A stretch of 5,505 bases of DNA from Methanomicrobiales archaeon (GCA_012510295.1 JAAZID010000416.1:1-5505); one strand, 5' to 3'; positions 1 to 5,505 are shown, counted from the first letter of the stretch. Made by a program: numbers and translations. Notes: a model not told the origin generated them from the letters alone.

Positions 1-225
1 CATCCTCATCATCCTCTGGAACGGATGGATGTTCTTGCCTATGTCGTGGAGGACAACCGTCAGGAGCGAGCTTTGCAAAAATCGATCCGGTTCGAATCCA
101 CAGACCTGTCCGGTTCGCCGGATCAACTCCTTCTTCCCCGCGACAGTCTCCCGCCACGCCCGGTATGCTGCAGTGATATGCTCTTCGTATGTCTGATCTG
201 GTTTTGCCCAGTACTGTCGGTTCAT
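1..225 (-). CDS. cas3: CRISPR-associated Cas3, N-terminal HD nuclease part (truncated by window edge)
   Basis: Only the first 75 codons are in the window; the gene continues past position 1. Cas3 is the nuclease-helicase recruited by Cascade to degrade target DNA. The visible part is the start of the HD phosphohydrolase domain: an early His in YEEHI (H16) and the signature HDIGK (H60, D61, K64) followed by a Phe-Gln, as in the Cas3 pattern HDxGKxxxxFQ. In this family the His and His-Asp residues bind catalytic metal ions. The ATG overlaps the cas5 stop as ATGA (222-225), and no clear Shine-Dalgarno precedes it, so translational coupling to cas5 is likely. Whether the helicase domain is fused in the same protein, as in most type I-B systems, cannot be seen. 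The identity is well supported by the motif and by its place after cas5. Confidence 0.9.
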   Translation of the reverse strand, partial: MNRQYWAKPDQTYEEHITAAYRAWRETVAGKKELIRRTGQVCGFEPDRFLQSSLLTVVLHDIGKNIHPFQRMMRM

Positions 226-962
226 AGGAGGACTACCCGTTTGCCATCAATGACGTACCCCATAACCGGCGTCTGAAGAGTGACCGGAGATCCCACAAAA
301 GTGAACTTCATCCGTTCGGTGACAGTACGCTGATCTCCTTCGAATTCGAACGCTGTCGGGAGCAGGAAGGTCTGGGGTGTATCCACCGTCTGCGTCACAG
401 GGAGCTGCCGGAAATCAACTGCCGGGGTGCATTCTGCTGAAAGATCTCCAGGGAGGACGGTATGATCAAACTGCGCCAAAAGTTCGGCGTTCACCTCGTT
501 GATCGGGGTAATTGTAGTAATTTTAAGGAGATCGTCGCTGTTTCCAGCGGTCAAGGCATATACTGGCGACTTCATTGCTTCACGGATCATCTCCAGGGGC
601 TCTGTAGATTCGGCCCCGAAGAAGAACATGAAGTCACAGTCGGTGAGGTATTCCCGGATGAGGATACTGTAATGCCTTCGGTTCCGTACATCCTCAGGAG
701 TGTATCGCTTCTCTTTACCGGTCACCTTCCGGTAGTTCCAGAGATCTCTCATCCGGCCCTTGTGCAGTCCGCGAACGCCAACCCGAAGTCCATGCTCGGC
801 AGTAAATTCATGTACCTCCGGGAGCGATAAGCCTAAAGCTGCGCCGGTCATGCCGATGATCGTGGTCTTTGGGGGGAGAGGCAACGTCTGATGAAATGTA
901 TGGGTCTCCGGCACACGAAAGGATGCAGTGGCCGCTCTCCCCGATACAGAGAAGGAGAACAT
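222..962 (-). CDS. cas5: Cas5, type I-B Cascade subunit
   Basis: This 246-aa protein is a RAMP-fold Cascade subunit that, in this family, caps the 5' handle of the crRNA and contacts the large subunit Cas8. The N-terminus carries the Cas5 hallmark: a short first beta strand (FSFSVSG), then FRxPET and the segment LPLPPKTTIIGMTGAALGL at about residues 27-45, matching the family pattern PFPPKTTIxGLLxAxLG. A conserved-looking basic/aromatic region follows (about 68-105), and the C-terminus ends in a short strand, VIDGKRVVLL. Length is normal for Cas5. The ATG at 962 lies 9 nt after the cas7 stop, with a G-rich GGGGG just upstream as a weak ribosome site. The stop overlaps the cas3 start. It probably belongs to the Cas5t-like branch that accompanies Cst1/Cst2, though I assign that branch mainly from context. 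No catalytic role is apparent, so crRNA processing would need a separate Cas6. Confidence 0.9.
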   Translation of the reverse strand: MFSFSVSGRAATASFRVPETHTFHQTLPLPPKTTIIGMTGAALGLSLPEVHEFTAEHGLRVGVRGLHKGRMRDLWNYRKVTGKEKRYTPEDVRNRRHYSILIREYLTDCDFMFFFGAESTEPLEMIREAMKSPVYALTAGNSDDLLKITTITPINEVNAELLAQFDHTVLPGDLSAECTPAVDFRQLPVTQTVDTPQTFLLPTAFEFEGDQRTVTERMKFTFVGSPVTLQTPVMGYVIDGKRVVLL

Positions 963-971
963 TGTTCCCCC

Positions 972-1859
972 TTACCCGTAATACTCGTCCACCCACGCAG
1001 TCATCGTCGCGAACGCATCTCCGATCGTCACTGCACCCTCAATCTCACCGTTAAAGATCCCGGTTCGGACTCCGATGACTGACGCAACGATCTCTGGGCG
1101 ATAGTCATCAAGGGTTTCCTGGATCATTGCAGCATTGATCACGGAGTTGTCCTCAACACGGACGCTCTCCAGGAAGATCGGGTTCTTCGTCTTCAGTATT
1201 GCTGCCGCCACAAACTTTGGGGAGATATCGGCAAGGAATCGACTCTGCCTCCCGGAGGCCCAGAGGTTCTTCAACGCGGCGAAGAAGGCCTTCACCCGGT
1301 TTGCTCGCTCTTCTGGCGTCAGATCTTTATCGAATTCACGGCCACACCCGACACGATCGAGCTCGATCAGGATTGTGCCTCGATAGAGTCCGGAATGGAT
1401 CTCGGTCTCAAAGATGTTCGGGTTGCCGCCGGCATCCACCGCCATATAATTCGTGCCGAAGTCCAGATCGCCCAGGTAGGGGGTCAGTGCGATGAGTGGT
1501 GATACACGGACAACCGAGGTTCTCCTGGTTGCTTTTCCCTTTGCATCCTCTGTCGCAGACTCTGTGCCCATGTATCCGAAGAGATCATCGTCGATGTAGT
1601 TGTCCGGATCCTGCTGGGTCGTCGCCGCTCCTTTCTTGATCGTGGCAGCCACTCCTTCTGAGAGGGGCCATCCAAGCACCTCAAGCTGGTTTCGTAGTGC
1701 CCGCCGTACTGCCTGGGCAGAGACGTAGGGGTACTCATCAACGCCCATGGCAATTTTTTTGATGCTTGAGATATTATCTGCTTCTTTATCGCTGCCGTTG
1801 AGCGACGCAAACGATACTGGTGTCAGGTAGGTTACAGTTATGGCTTTTGCCTCTTTCAT
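972..1859 (-). CDS. cas7: Cas7, Cst2/DevR family, type I-B Cascade backbone
   Basis: This 295-aa protein is the RAMP-family subunit that polymerises along the crRNA spacer to form the Cascade backbone. Evidence includes the N-terminal strand AITVTYLTPVSFASLNGSD, the segment PYVSAQAVRRALRNQLE (about 44-60), an acidic DDDLFGYMG (about 90-98), and RRTSVVRVSPLIALTPYLGD (about 112-131), which follow the Cst2/DevR pattern. The region between the DLFGYM and RRTS segments would be the flexible loop typical of Cas7. I choose the ATG at 1859: AGGTGA sits 5 nt before it, and the upstream in-frame GTG (1868) lies inside that ribosome site. The gene starts 15 nt after the cas8 stop and ends 9 nt before the cas5 ATG, so it is cotranscribed. 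Family assignment is strong; residue-level roles are inferred from the family. Confidence 0.92.
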   Translation of the reverse strand: MKEAKAITVTYLTPVSFASLNGSDKEADNISSIKKIAMGVDEYPYVSAQAVRRALRNQLEVLGWPLSEGVAATIKKGAATTQQDPDNYIDDDLFGYMGTESATEDAKGKATRRTSVVRVSPLIALTPYLGDLDFGTNYMAVDAGGNPNIFETEIHSGLYRGTILIELDRVGCGREFDKDLTPEERANRVKAFFAALKNLWASGRQSRFLADISPKFVAAAILKTKNPIFLESVRVEDNSVINAAMIQETLDDYRPEIVASVIGVRTGIFNGEIEGAVTIGDAFATMTAWVDEYYG

Positions 1860-1864
1860 ACAGT

Positions 1865-1870
1865 TCACCT
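1865..1870 (-). promoter_or_regulatory. Ribosome binding site of cas7
   Basis: AGGTGA on the minus strand is a good archaeal Shine-Dalgarno sequence 5 nt upstream of the ATG at 1859. It decides the start of cas7: the longer reading from GTG at 1868 would begin inside this motif. Confidence 0.7.
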
Positions 1871-1874
1871 CATA

Positions 1875-3563
1875 TTAACTTGCATCCTGCTGCTCTTTGT
1901 CAGGTTGATTCATGAAATTGTAAGTGTTCAGTGCTGCGATCATGCAGAACTGCTTAAATTCCTGGAAATTCTGGCCAAACGCCTCACCGTTCTTGTAGAG
2001 ATCGGCGGTGACGGAAGCGCCATACTTCATCTGGATCCGGTTCACCTCGTTGAGGAAGTCTTCCGGCCGACGGGCTTTGCGCAACCGGAATAGGTCTCCC
2101 TTTCCCTGTTTGCGTTCACGGCCGGATTTAGGGCTGATCGCCATGCCGATTGTTTTGCCAAGGCTCACAGCCGTATCGATTAGTTCCTGTTTCATGGGGT
2201 CTTTCTCCTGGATGAGGATTTTTTCATACGCGATAACAAAGTCGTGGACGGGCTTGATGTACTGGACTTTCGAAGTGTTTATCCTGAAAACGTGTTGCTC
2301 GACGAGATCCACAGTACTCTGCCGCAGCAGGATCCGTTCGCAGATTCGGTTGCGCATCAGGGTCTTATTCTCATCTTTATCCTGATTGGAGTCGACGAGA
2401 ATCTGCATCATCTGCCGGAGGGGAATCCCATGGGATTCCATGTACTCGAACAACCTGAACATGTAGACAGATTCCCTGAAAGGCCAGATCATCTTGCCCA
2501 TCTGGGTGTCTCCGAGGGCTTCGGTGTAAAGAATAAAGATCTCAAGGGGAGCACGGGAGAGAACCAGATTACACATTTTTTCGAAATCAAAGTCCGGGGT
2601 GTCCTCTTCCTGATCATCCGGACCGGTCTTGCTCAAAACTCTTCGGTAGACTGAATAAAGGAACGAGAAGAGTTGCTCATAGGGTTTCTTGAAGTACCCG
2701 CCCAGGTCCGTGTCGAAGTTGCGGAGAAGGTATGGGTCGCGGGTCTTTATGGATTCAAACGAACCAAAAGTTTCATGCATCTTCTCAAGACTCGTGGAGT
2801 ACGGGAAGTACATGTGACTGGCCCCCCCATCCGTGACGTAGAACCCGGGGACCGGGACAAATTTCCCGATGTAGTCACACTTCCAGCAGACCCTTGCGGG
2901 CTTTCCGCATTCAGAGTTGAAGGTGAGTGCTCCTGACGCCCCCGAGATCATGGGAAAGATGGTGCTCCCAATCTCGGTGAGCGCGTGAGATGGGTTGCCA
3001 CAGAGGAAGCAGTGTCCTTTGGGTTTTCTCTCCTTCGGTGAGATGGTCACCTTCGGTTGGTATGCGTTTGGACCGTCGAGAAGAAGGTTTGCGCCACCGA
3101 TCTTGAGCTTGTTCTGTTCGAGGAATTCGCCCAACCGCTCTTCAAGGTGGGTGTAGTCCGCCGGGAGCGTCCCCTTCTTTTTGTCTACATACTTGATCTG
3201 TCCCTGTGTCGGTCGAGGGGCTTTGTTAAAGATGAGGCCCGCGATCCCCGTCGGCTTGGCTCTTGGGAATCTGATAAATCGGTCCTGTTTTGAGTCGTAG
3301 TAGAACCCGGCCTTCTCCTGTTCCTGCTTCTCGCTGGATGTGTTGTAGTATCTTTGCAGAAGGGTTGAGTACGTCGCATTCAGGAAAGCAGATACGTTTT
3401 CTTCCGTTCCCCTGACTGTTACGCCCTCATCATCCAGGCTGATGCCCACATTGGTCTTTTCAGGTTGTCCCATGCAGGCGAGTTCGTAGAAACCGAGGAG
3501 CCCGGAGTCGATCCAGAAATGACCGATTTTCGGGAAACGGATTTCACGTACAGTGTTTGACAT
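1875..3563 (-). CDS. cas8b: Cas8b, Cst1-type (CXXC-CXXC) large subunit of type I-B Cascade
   Basis: This 562-aa protein is the large Cascade subunit, which in type I-B recognises the PAM and helps open target DNA. The key feature is two paired cysteine knuckles, CFLC (C185, C188) and CWKC (C226, C229), about 40 residues apart, with an extra Cys-Gly at 219. This zinc-ribbon-like arrangement is the trademark of the Cst1 branch (Tneap-type I-B). The N-terminus, with FxxTG-like DSGLLGFYELA (about 19-29), is also usual for the branch. The C-terminal half is rich in helices, including FLYSVYRR and a basic GRERKQGKGDLFRLRKARR segment, as expected of the C-terminal helical bundle that serves as a small subunit. 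The ATG at 3563 is preferred to TTG at 3569; a weak GTGA lies upstream. It is the first gene of the operon. The usual cas6 neighbour upstream is missing. Sequence identity beyond the Cys motif was judged from general resemblance and gene order. Confidence 0.9.
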   Translation of the reverse strand: MSNTVREIRFPKIGHFWIDSGLLGFYELACMGQPEKTNVGISLDDEGVTVRGTEENVSAFLNATYSTLLQRYYNTSSEKQEQEKAGFYYDSKQDRFIRFPRAKPTGIAGLIFNKAPRPTQGQIKYVDKKKGTLPADYTHLEERLGEFLEQNKLKIGGANLLLDGPNAYQPKVTISPKERKPKGHCFLCGNPSHALTEIGSTIFPMISGASGALTFNSECGKPARVCWKCDYIGKFVPVPGFYVTDGGASHMYFPYSTSLEKMHETFGSFESIKTRDPYLLRNFDTDLGGYFKKPYEQLFSFLYSVYRRVLSKTGPDDQEEDTPDFDFEKMCNLVLSRAPLEIFILYTEALGDTQMGKMIWPFRESVYMFRLFEYMESHGIPLRQMMQILVDSNQDKDENKTLMRNRICERILLRQSTVDLVEQHVFRINTSKVQYIKPVHDFVIAYEKILIQEKDPMKQELIDTAVSLGKTIGMAISPKSGRERKQGKGDLFRLRKARRPEDFLNEVNRIQMKYGASVTADLYKNGEAFGQNFQEFKQFCMIAALNTYNFMNQPDKEQQDAS

Positions 3564-3780
3564 GTGCAATCATTCACATTTTGGTTGTTCGCGTGCGTTA
3601 CTTTTCGGAGAGAGATGAATAAGCTTTCGGTTTTTGCATGGTCTCAGGATCTCTCCTTGCTATATTCTACTGGTATATGCGGTTGTTGTTTTTTCCAGGG
3701 AATCGCTGGTCACTGATATATGCCTGTCCTAAAGATCATTTTTGTTTGGAAGGTTAACAAAGTCACAATGGACGCGCAGA
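3564..3780. other. Upstream region of the cas operon, no protein gene seen
   Basis: This AT-rich stretch separates cas8 from the strongest promoter candidate (3781-3796) and would be a leader of roughly 195 nt if that promoter is used. It also contains weaker TATA-like boxes: minus-strand GCTTATTC preceded by CCGAAA (3617-3630), which could give a leader of about 30 nt; TATATT at 3661-3666; TATATG at 3674-3679; and GATATATG at 3715-3722, which reads best on the plus strand. The heptamer TATATGC occurs twice (3674 and 3717). A T-rich run lies at 3682-3694. Which box drives the operon cannot be settled from sequence. Confidence 0.5.
3745..3762 (+). promoter_or_regulatory. Candidate Cascade operator matched by the spacer-like sequence of the decayed CRISPR
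   Basis: Read on the plus strand, TTTGGAAGGTTAACA (3745-3759) matches the crRNA-sense start of the spacer-like interval at 4164-4128, TTTGGCAGGTTGACA, at 13 of 15 positions. The mismatches are at positions 6 and 12, and position 18 matches again. Cascade leaves every sixth base unpaired, so this is close to an ideal seed. The three bases before it (3742-3744) are TTG, a plausible type I-B PAM. The site covers the transcription start (about 3758) predicted for the minus-strand promoter at 3781-3796. Little pairing continues beyond position 15, which would favour binding without cleavage, as in CreA/CreR regulation. The alignment was by eye; the role is inferred. Confidence 0.45.
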
Positions 3781-3920
3781 TATATATAGATTTTGATGCA
3801 TTGCTGCGTAGAGTCCGTCTCCACACAGGAGTAATTCACATAACGGCTTTAGAGAGTGTGTACACCAGGGGATGCCGCCGATTGCTCGATCTCTCGCGTT
3901 ACATTTCTTTTGATGGCTAA
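3768..3920 (+). CDS. Possible small basic ORF, 50 aa, unrecognised
   Basis: A reading frame from ATG at 3768 gives 50 residues (begins MDAQIYIDFDALLRRVRLHT, ends YISFDG) with several Arg and no recognisable domain. It can extend upstream to 3720, but the longer start has no better support. A TATA-like GATATATG at 3715-3722 would start transcription near 3744, so a short leader is possible, yet the only purine-rich candidate ribosome site (GGAAGG, 3748-3753) is too far from the ATG. It matters only because small toxin genes (CreT) can sit between cas genes and a creA guide whose target is their promoter, and the candidate operator lies just upstream. Codon use is not gene-like for this genome. 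It is probably not a real protein. Confidence 0.13.
   Translation: MDAQIYIDFDALLRRVRLHTGVIHITALESVYTRGCRRLLDLSRYISFDG
3781..3796 (-). promoter_or_regulatory. BRE/TATA promoter, probably of the cas8-cas7-cas5-cas3 operon
   Basis: On the minus strand TCAAAATC is followed by TATATATA (3788 to 3781), a close fit to an archaeal BRE plus TATA box. With usual spacing, transcription would begin near 3758 and run leftward into cas8, giving a leader of about 195 nt. The TATA core is palindromic, but the A-rich BRE-like side points to the minus strand. The candidate Cascade operator overlaps the expected start, so this could be an autoregulated cas promoter. The closer weak box at 3617-3630 is the alternative. 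Confidence 0.42.
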
Positions 3921-4090
3921 GATGACGAAACGGGACTTACCGAAGCATCCGCGCGAACCCGCTCACGGGTGAAAATAGAAAGGGGTTGTGAGCTACCCCG
4001 TGCTCAGCGGTGAGGAGGCTTCTGCTCCACTCTGAGAGGCACCGCGGATCAGACGAAGTGTTAAGATAGTGTGTACTCTGACCGCTGTTT
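3921..4090. other. Non-coding stretch with several inverted repeats
   Basis: No gene is seen here. Inverted repeats are dense: ACCCG/CGGGT with a 4-nt loop (3957-3970); GCTCAC (3961-3966) with GTGAGC (3988-3993); GGGGT/ACCCC (3982-3999); GCGGTG (4007-4012) with CACCGC (4040-4045), enclosing GGAG/CTCC (4014-4028); and CAGCGGTGAG (4005-4014) with CTGACCGCTG (4078-4087), 9 of 10 paired. Several of these compete with each other. The stretch lies just downstream, in minus-strand sense, of the decayed repeats and could be the 3' part of a structured RNA, though GC-rich DNA gives some hairpins by chance. Confidence 0.35.
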
Positions 4091-4201
4091 GTTCCAATCC
4101 TTGTTCTCATGGATGTGCTTCGGCTTTGTTACCTCAGGCTTATGGTCGCTGTCAACCTGCCAAAGTTTCAATCCTTGTTCTCGTGGATGTTGCACTGGAA
4201 G
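4091..4201 (-). ncRNA. Candidate CRISPR-derived guide RNA (CreA/CreR-like): repeat B, spacer-like 37 nt, repeat A
   Basis: This is the best-preserved unit of the decayed array and has the form of a minimal CRISPR. In minus-strand sense, repeat B (4201-4165) ends in the intact handle ATTGAAAC, then comes a 37-nt spacer-like interval (4164-4128), then repeat A (4127-4091), whose 3' half, including ATTGGAAC, is well kept. Repeats A and B agree at 24 of 26 positions over the first 26 bases in plus sense. The 5' part of repeat A is degenerate, as in described creA genes where only elements needed for processing persist. The first 15 spacer positions match a site in the cas promoter region (3745-3759). 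No clear promoter is seen directly upstream; ATACAAAAA on the minus strand (4233-4225) is a weak candidate. Expression and processing are unproven. Confidence 0.42.
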
Positions 4202-4395
4202 TATAGACTTTTGTTTGAGGCTCATTTTTGTATGACACTCATGGGGCTTAGTATTTGCTCTCGTGAATGTTATACTTGAACCGCGTCATGCATCTGTAAT
4301 GCAGTTTTAATCCCTTTTATACCTGATGTTGCTCGTGAACCGGTTTTTGCGTCTGAATCACGTGGAGCCGAATTGATTTCAATCCCTGGTATCGC
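4091..4395 (-). CRISPR. Decayed CRISPR array, five degenerate repeats of about 37 nt
   Basis: Five related units are visible (plus-strand coordinates): A 4091-4127, B 4165-4201, C 4245-4281, D 4304-4340 and E from 4376, recognisable for about 20 nt. The plus-sense consensus starts GTTTCAATCCTTGTTCTCGT and ends GGATGTTGCACTTGAAC. C and D each match about 27 of 37 positions but in different parts: C has lost the GTTTCAATCC end, D the middle. Spacer-like gaps are 37, 43, 22 and 35 nt. Archaeal crRNA handles read ATTGAAAC, so the array is oriented on the minus strand, like the cas operon, with any leader expected to the right, where none is recognisable. The consensus resembles, as I remember them, 37-nt type I-B repeats of methanosarcinal archaea. 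The mixed decay and irregular gaps argue against an actively growing array; a working intact array would be elsewhere. Confidence 0.75.
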
Positions 4396-4659
4396 TTCTT
4401 ATTATCCAAGATATGACCGGGACGGCTTCCGGCTGAGGGAGCGGCGGCGTTCCCGGGAAAGAACCTCTCTTTTGCCACGTGATAGTGGGCTCGAACGATC
4501 CGGAGCAATCACCCCGGTCAATGCCGGTGATGTAAATCCCCCTGACGCGGTACTTCTCCTTCTCGGCGCTCCACATCCAGACCGTCGGCTACTCAGGTCA
4601 GGCGCGGGCCGAGATCACCCTCACCGGGATCGAGGATACCGGCACCCGTCGCCGCAACC
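4396..4659. other. GC-rich stretch without an intact gene, possible gene debris
   Basis: No complete gene is visible. Two overlapping open frames look somewhat protein-like: plus-strand codons from 4536 to about 4658, which have a very high share of G or C in third position and encode HIQTVGYSGQARAEITLTG in a run; and a minus-strand frame from about 4594 to 4379 containing YRVRGIYITGIDRGDCSGSF. Neither has a plausible start with a ribosome site or a recognised domain. The base composition contrasts with the AT-rich stretch to the left. It may be a remnant of a gene cut off when the array region was rearranged. The left edge abuts degenerate repeat E. Confidence 0.25.
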
Positions 4660-4668
4660 ATAAAATAG
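4652..4668 (+). promoter_or_regulatory. Promoter of the archaeal ATPase gene, probably leaderless
   Basis: CCATAAAATA contains a TATA-like box (4660-4667) about 24 nt before the ATG at 4691, and no Shine-Dalgarno sequence precedes that ATG. This spacing predicts transcription starting at or next to the start codon, giving a leaderless mRNA as is common in archaea. A second AT-rich box, TATAGTATATTA (4676-4687), is too close to the ATG to act as its TATA box. Confidence 0.45.
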
Positions 4669-4690
4669 TACACTCTATAGTATATTACTT

Positions 4691-5505
4691 ATGAGTGTCT
4701 TCCTCAACCGAGACAGGGAGCTCTCTCATCTCCGCAAGCGGTATGAAAGTGGCGATCCTGAATTTGTCGTGCTCTATGGCCGGCGGCGGGTCGGAAAGAG
4801 TGAGCTGATCAACCAGTTCCTCCGCACCGCCACAGGAGTACACCTGATCGCACGGGAAGAGTCAAAACACCTGCAGCTCCGGAGGTTTTCTGCAGAGCTG
4901 GGCGCCTACTTCAATGACCCGTTTCTTCAAAAAACCGGCTTTTCTGACTGGGACAGCTTCTTTGAGTACCTTATCCAGCGCGCGACTGATCGTATCGTGA
5001 TAGCCATCGATGAGTTTCCCTACCTGATCAAGGAGGATCCCTCCCTTCCCTCAATGCTTCAGGAATACTGGGATAGACGCCTGAAAGAGACAAAGATATT
5101 TCTCATCCTCGCAGGATCGAGCATATCGATGATGGAGTCGGCGACGATGGAGTACGGGAGCCCTCTTTATGGCAGGAGGACAGGGCAGATCCTCCTGCAA
5201 CCCCTCCGGTTCGTCCATATTCTTGATTATATGGGAGATATGAAGAGAGCAGTCGAGTTTTACGCGGTCTTTGGAGGGACGCCGGCGTACATCATGGCCA
5301 TCGATCCAGAACAGGAGATACTGGAGAACATCGAAGAGAAGGTGATGAGAGAGGATTCGTTCCTCTTCAGGGACGTGGAGTTCGTGCTCAGGGCCGAACT
5401 CGTTGAACCGAGATACTACTTCTCCATCCTCTTCTCCCTGGCAGGAGGAAACAACCGGATCGGGCTTATCTGCAATGATACCGGCCTTTCAAAGAGTGTT
5501 GTCAA
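4691..5505 (+). CDS. Archaeal-type AAA ATPase (Arch_ATPase family), 3' end beyond the window
   Basis: The first 271 codons are present and the frame is still open at the window end. The protein starts with MSVFLNRDREL, the usual opening of this family, followed by the Walker A loop GRRRVGKS (30-37), Walker B IVIAIDEF (102-109, D107 and E108), a sensor-1-like AGSSISMM (141-148), LYGRRTGQILLQPL (159-172) and VFGGTPAYI (193-201). All are typical of the Arch_ATPase group, which often carries a C-terminal winged-helix and a DUF234 domain; the last visible residues (IGLICNDTGLSKSVV) look like the start of that winged helix. The family consists of STAND/AAA-like ATPases, numerous in archaea and of mostly unknown function, with some linked to mobile elements or defence. 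It reads away from the cas operon, so it is a separate transcription unit. The identity is strong; its role is unknown. Confidence 0.9.
   Translation, partial: MSVFLNRDRELSHLRKRYESGDPEFVVLYGRRRVGKSELINQFLRTATGVHLIAREESKHLQLRRFSAELGAYFNDPFLQKTGFSDWDSFFEYLIQRATDRIVIAIDEFPYLIKEDPSLPSMLQEYWDRRLKETKIFLILAGSSISMMESATMEYGSPLYGRRTGQILLQPLRFVHILDYMGDMKRAVEFYAVFGGTPAYIMAIDPEQEILENIEEKVMREDSFLFRDVEFVLRAELVEPRYYFSILFSLAGGNNRIGLICNDTGLSKSVV

Noticed and set aside
667..675. CTGTAATGC, also found in the C-D spacer-like interval (4294-4302)
   Set aside because: A 9-nt match inside cas5 coding sequence, without promoter context or good PAM position; expected by chance.
1860..1868. Upstream GTG start for cas7
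   Set aside because: The GTG is part of the Shine-Dalgarno AGGTGA that serves the ATG at 1859.
222..3379. Several plus- and minus-strand open frames of 60 to 136 codons overlapping the cas genes
   Set aside because: They lie inside cas5, cas7 and cas8 in other frames, lack recognisable domains and ribosome sites, and are explained as shadows of the real genes.
3682..3694. T-rich run as an archaeal terminator on the plus strand
   Set aside because: No gene on the plus strand ends before it; it lies in the AT-rich leader of the cas operon.
4460..4496. A possible sixth repeat ending in CTCGAAC
   Set aside because: Only the last few bases resemble the repeat; the GTTTCAATCC end matches at 2 of 10 positions and spacing is off.
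4317..4576. Minus-strand frames of 63 and 65 codons
   Set aside because: They run through degenerate repeats D and E, have no ribosome site and no recognised domain; treated only as possible debris.

Overview
The window looks archaeal, most likely a methanogen of the Methanomicrobia. This rests on a type I-B CRISPR-Cas operon with a Cst1-type Cas8 and a Cst2/DevR-type Cas7, BRE/TATA-like promoters, a degenerate repeat of about 37 nt of the GTTTCAATCC class (crRNA handle ATTGAAAC), and an archaeal-type (Arch_ATPase) AAA ATPase. Genus-level assignment is inference.

Layout: on the minus strand, positions 3563 to 1 hold a tightly packed effector operon read right to left: cas8b/cst1, cas7/cst2, cas5, then the first 75 codons of cas3, which runs off the left edge. 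Gaps are 15 and 9 nt, then an ATGA stop/start overlap. Cas8, Cas7 and Cas5 would form the Cascade surveillance complex on a crRNA, and Cas3 is the recruited HD nuclease-helicase. No cas6, cas4, cas1 or cas2 is visible.

From 3564 to 4690 there is no convincing protein gene. It contains a BRE/TATA-like promoter pointing at the cas operon (3781-3796), a structured stretch (about 3957-4087), a decayed CRISPR array of five degenerate repeats (4091 to about 4395), and a GC-rich stretch that may hold gene debris (4396-4659). By the repeat polarity the array would be read on the minus strand.

Main finding: the spacer-like interval between the two best repeats (4128-4164) matches, in crRNA sense, the sequence at 3745-3759 at 13 of its first 15 positions. 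The two mismatches fall at positions 6 and 12, the bases that Cascade does not pair. The match is preceded by TTG, a plausible type I-B PAM, and lies over the predicted transcription start of the cas operon. This resembles the CRISPR-derived guide RNAs CreA/CreR, which let Cascade repress a toxin gene or the cas promoter by partial pairing. It is a hypothesis from visual alignment.

At the right, from 4691, a plus-strand archaeal ATPase gene starts just downstream of a TATA-like box and runs off the window. A second spacer-like interval shares a 9-nt match with its start codon region, a weaker hint of the same theme.
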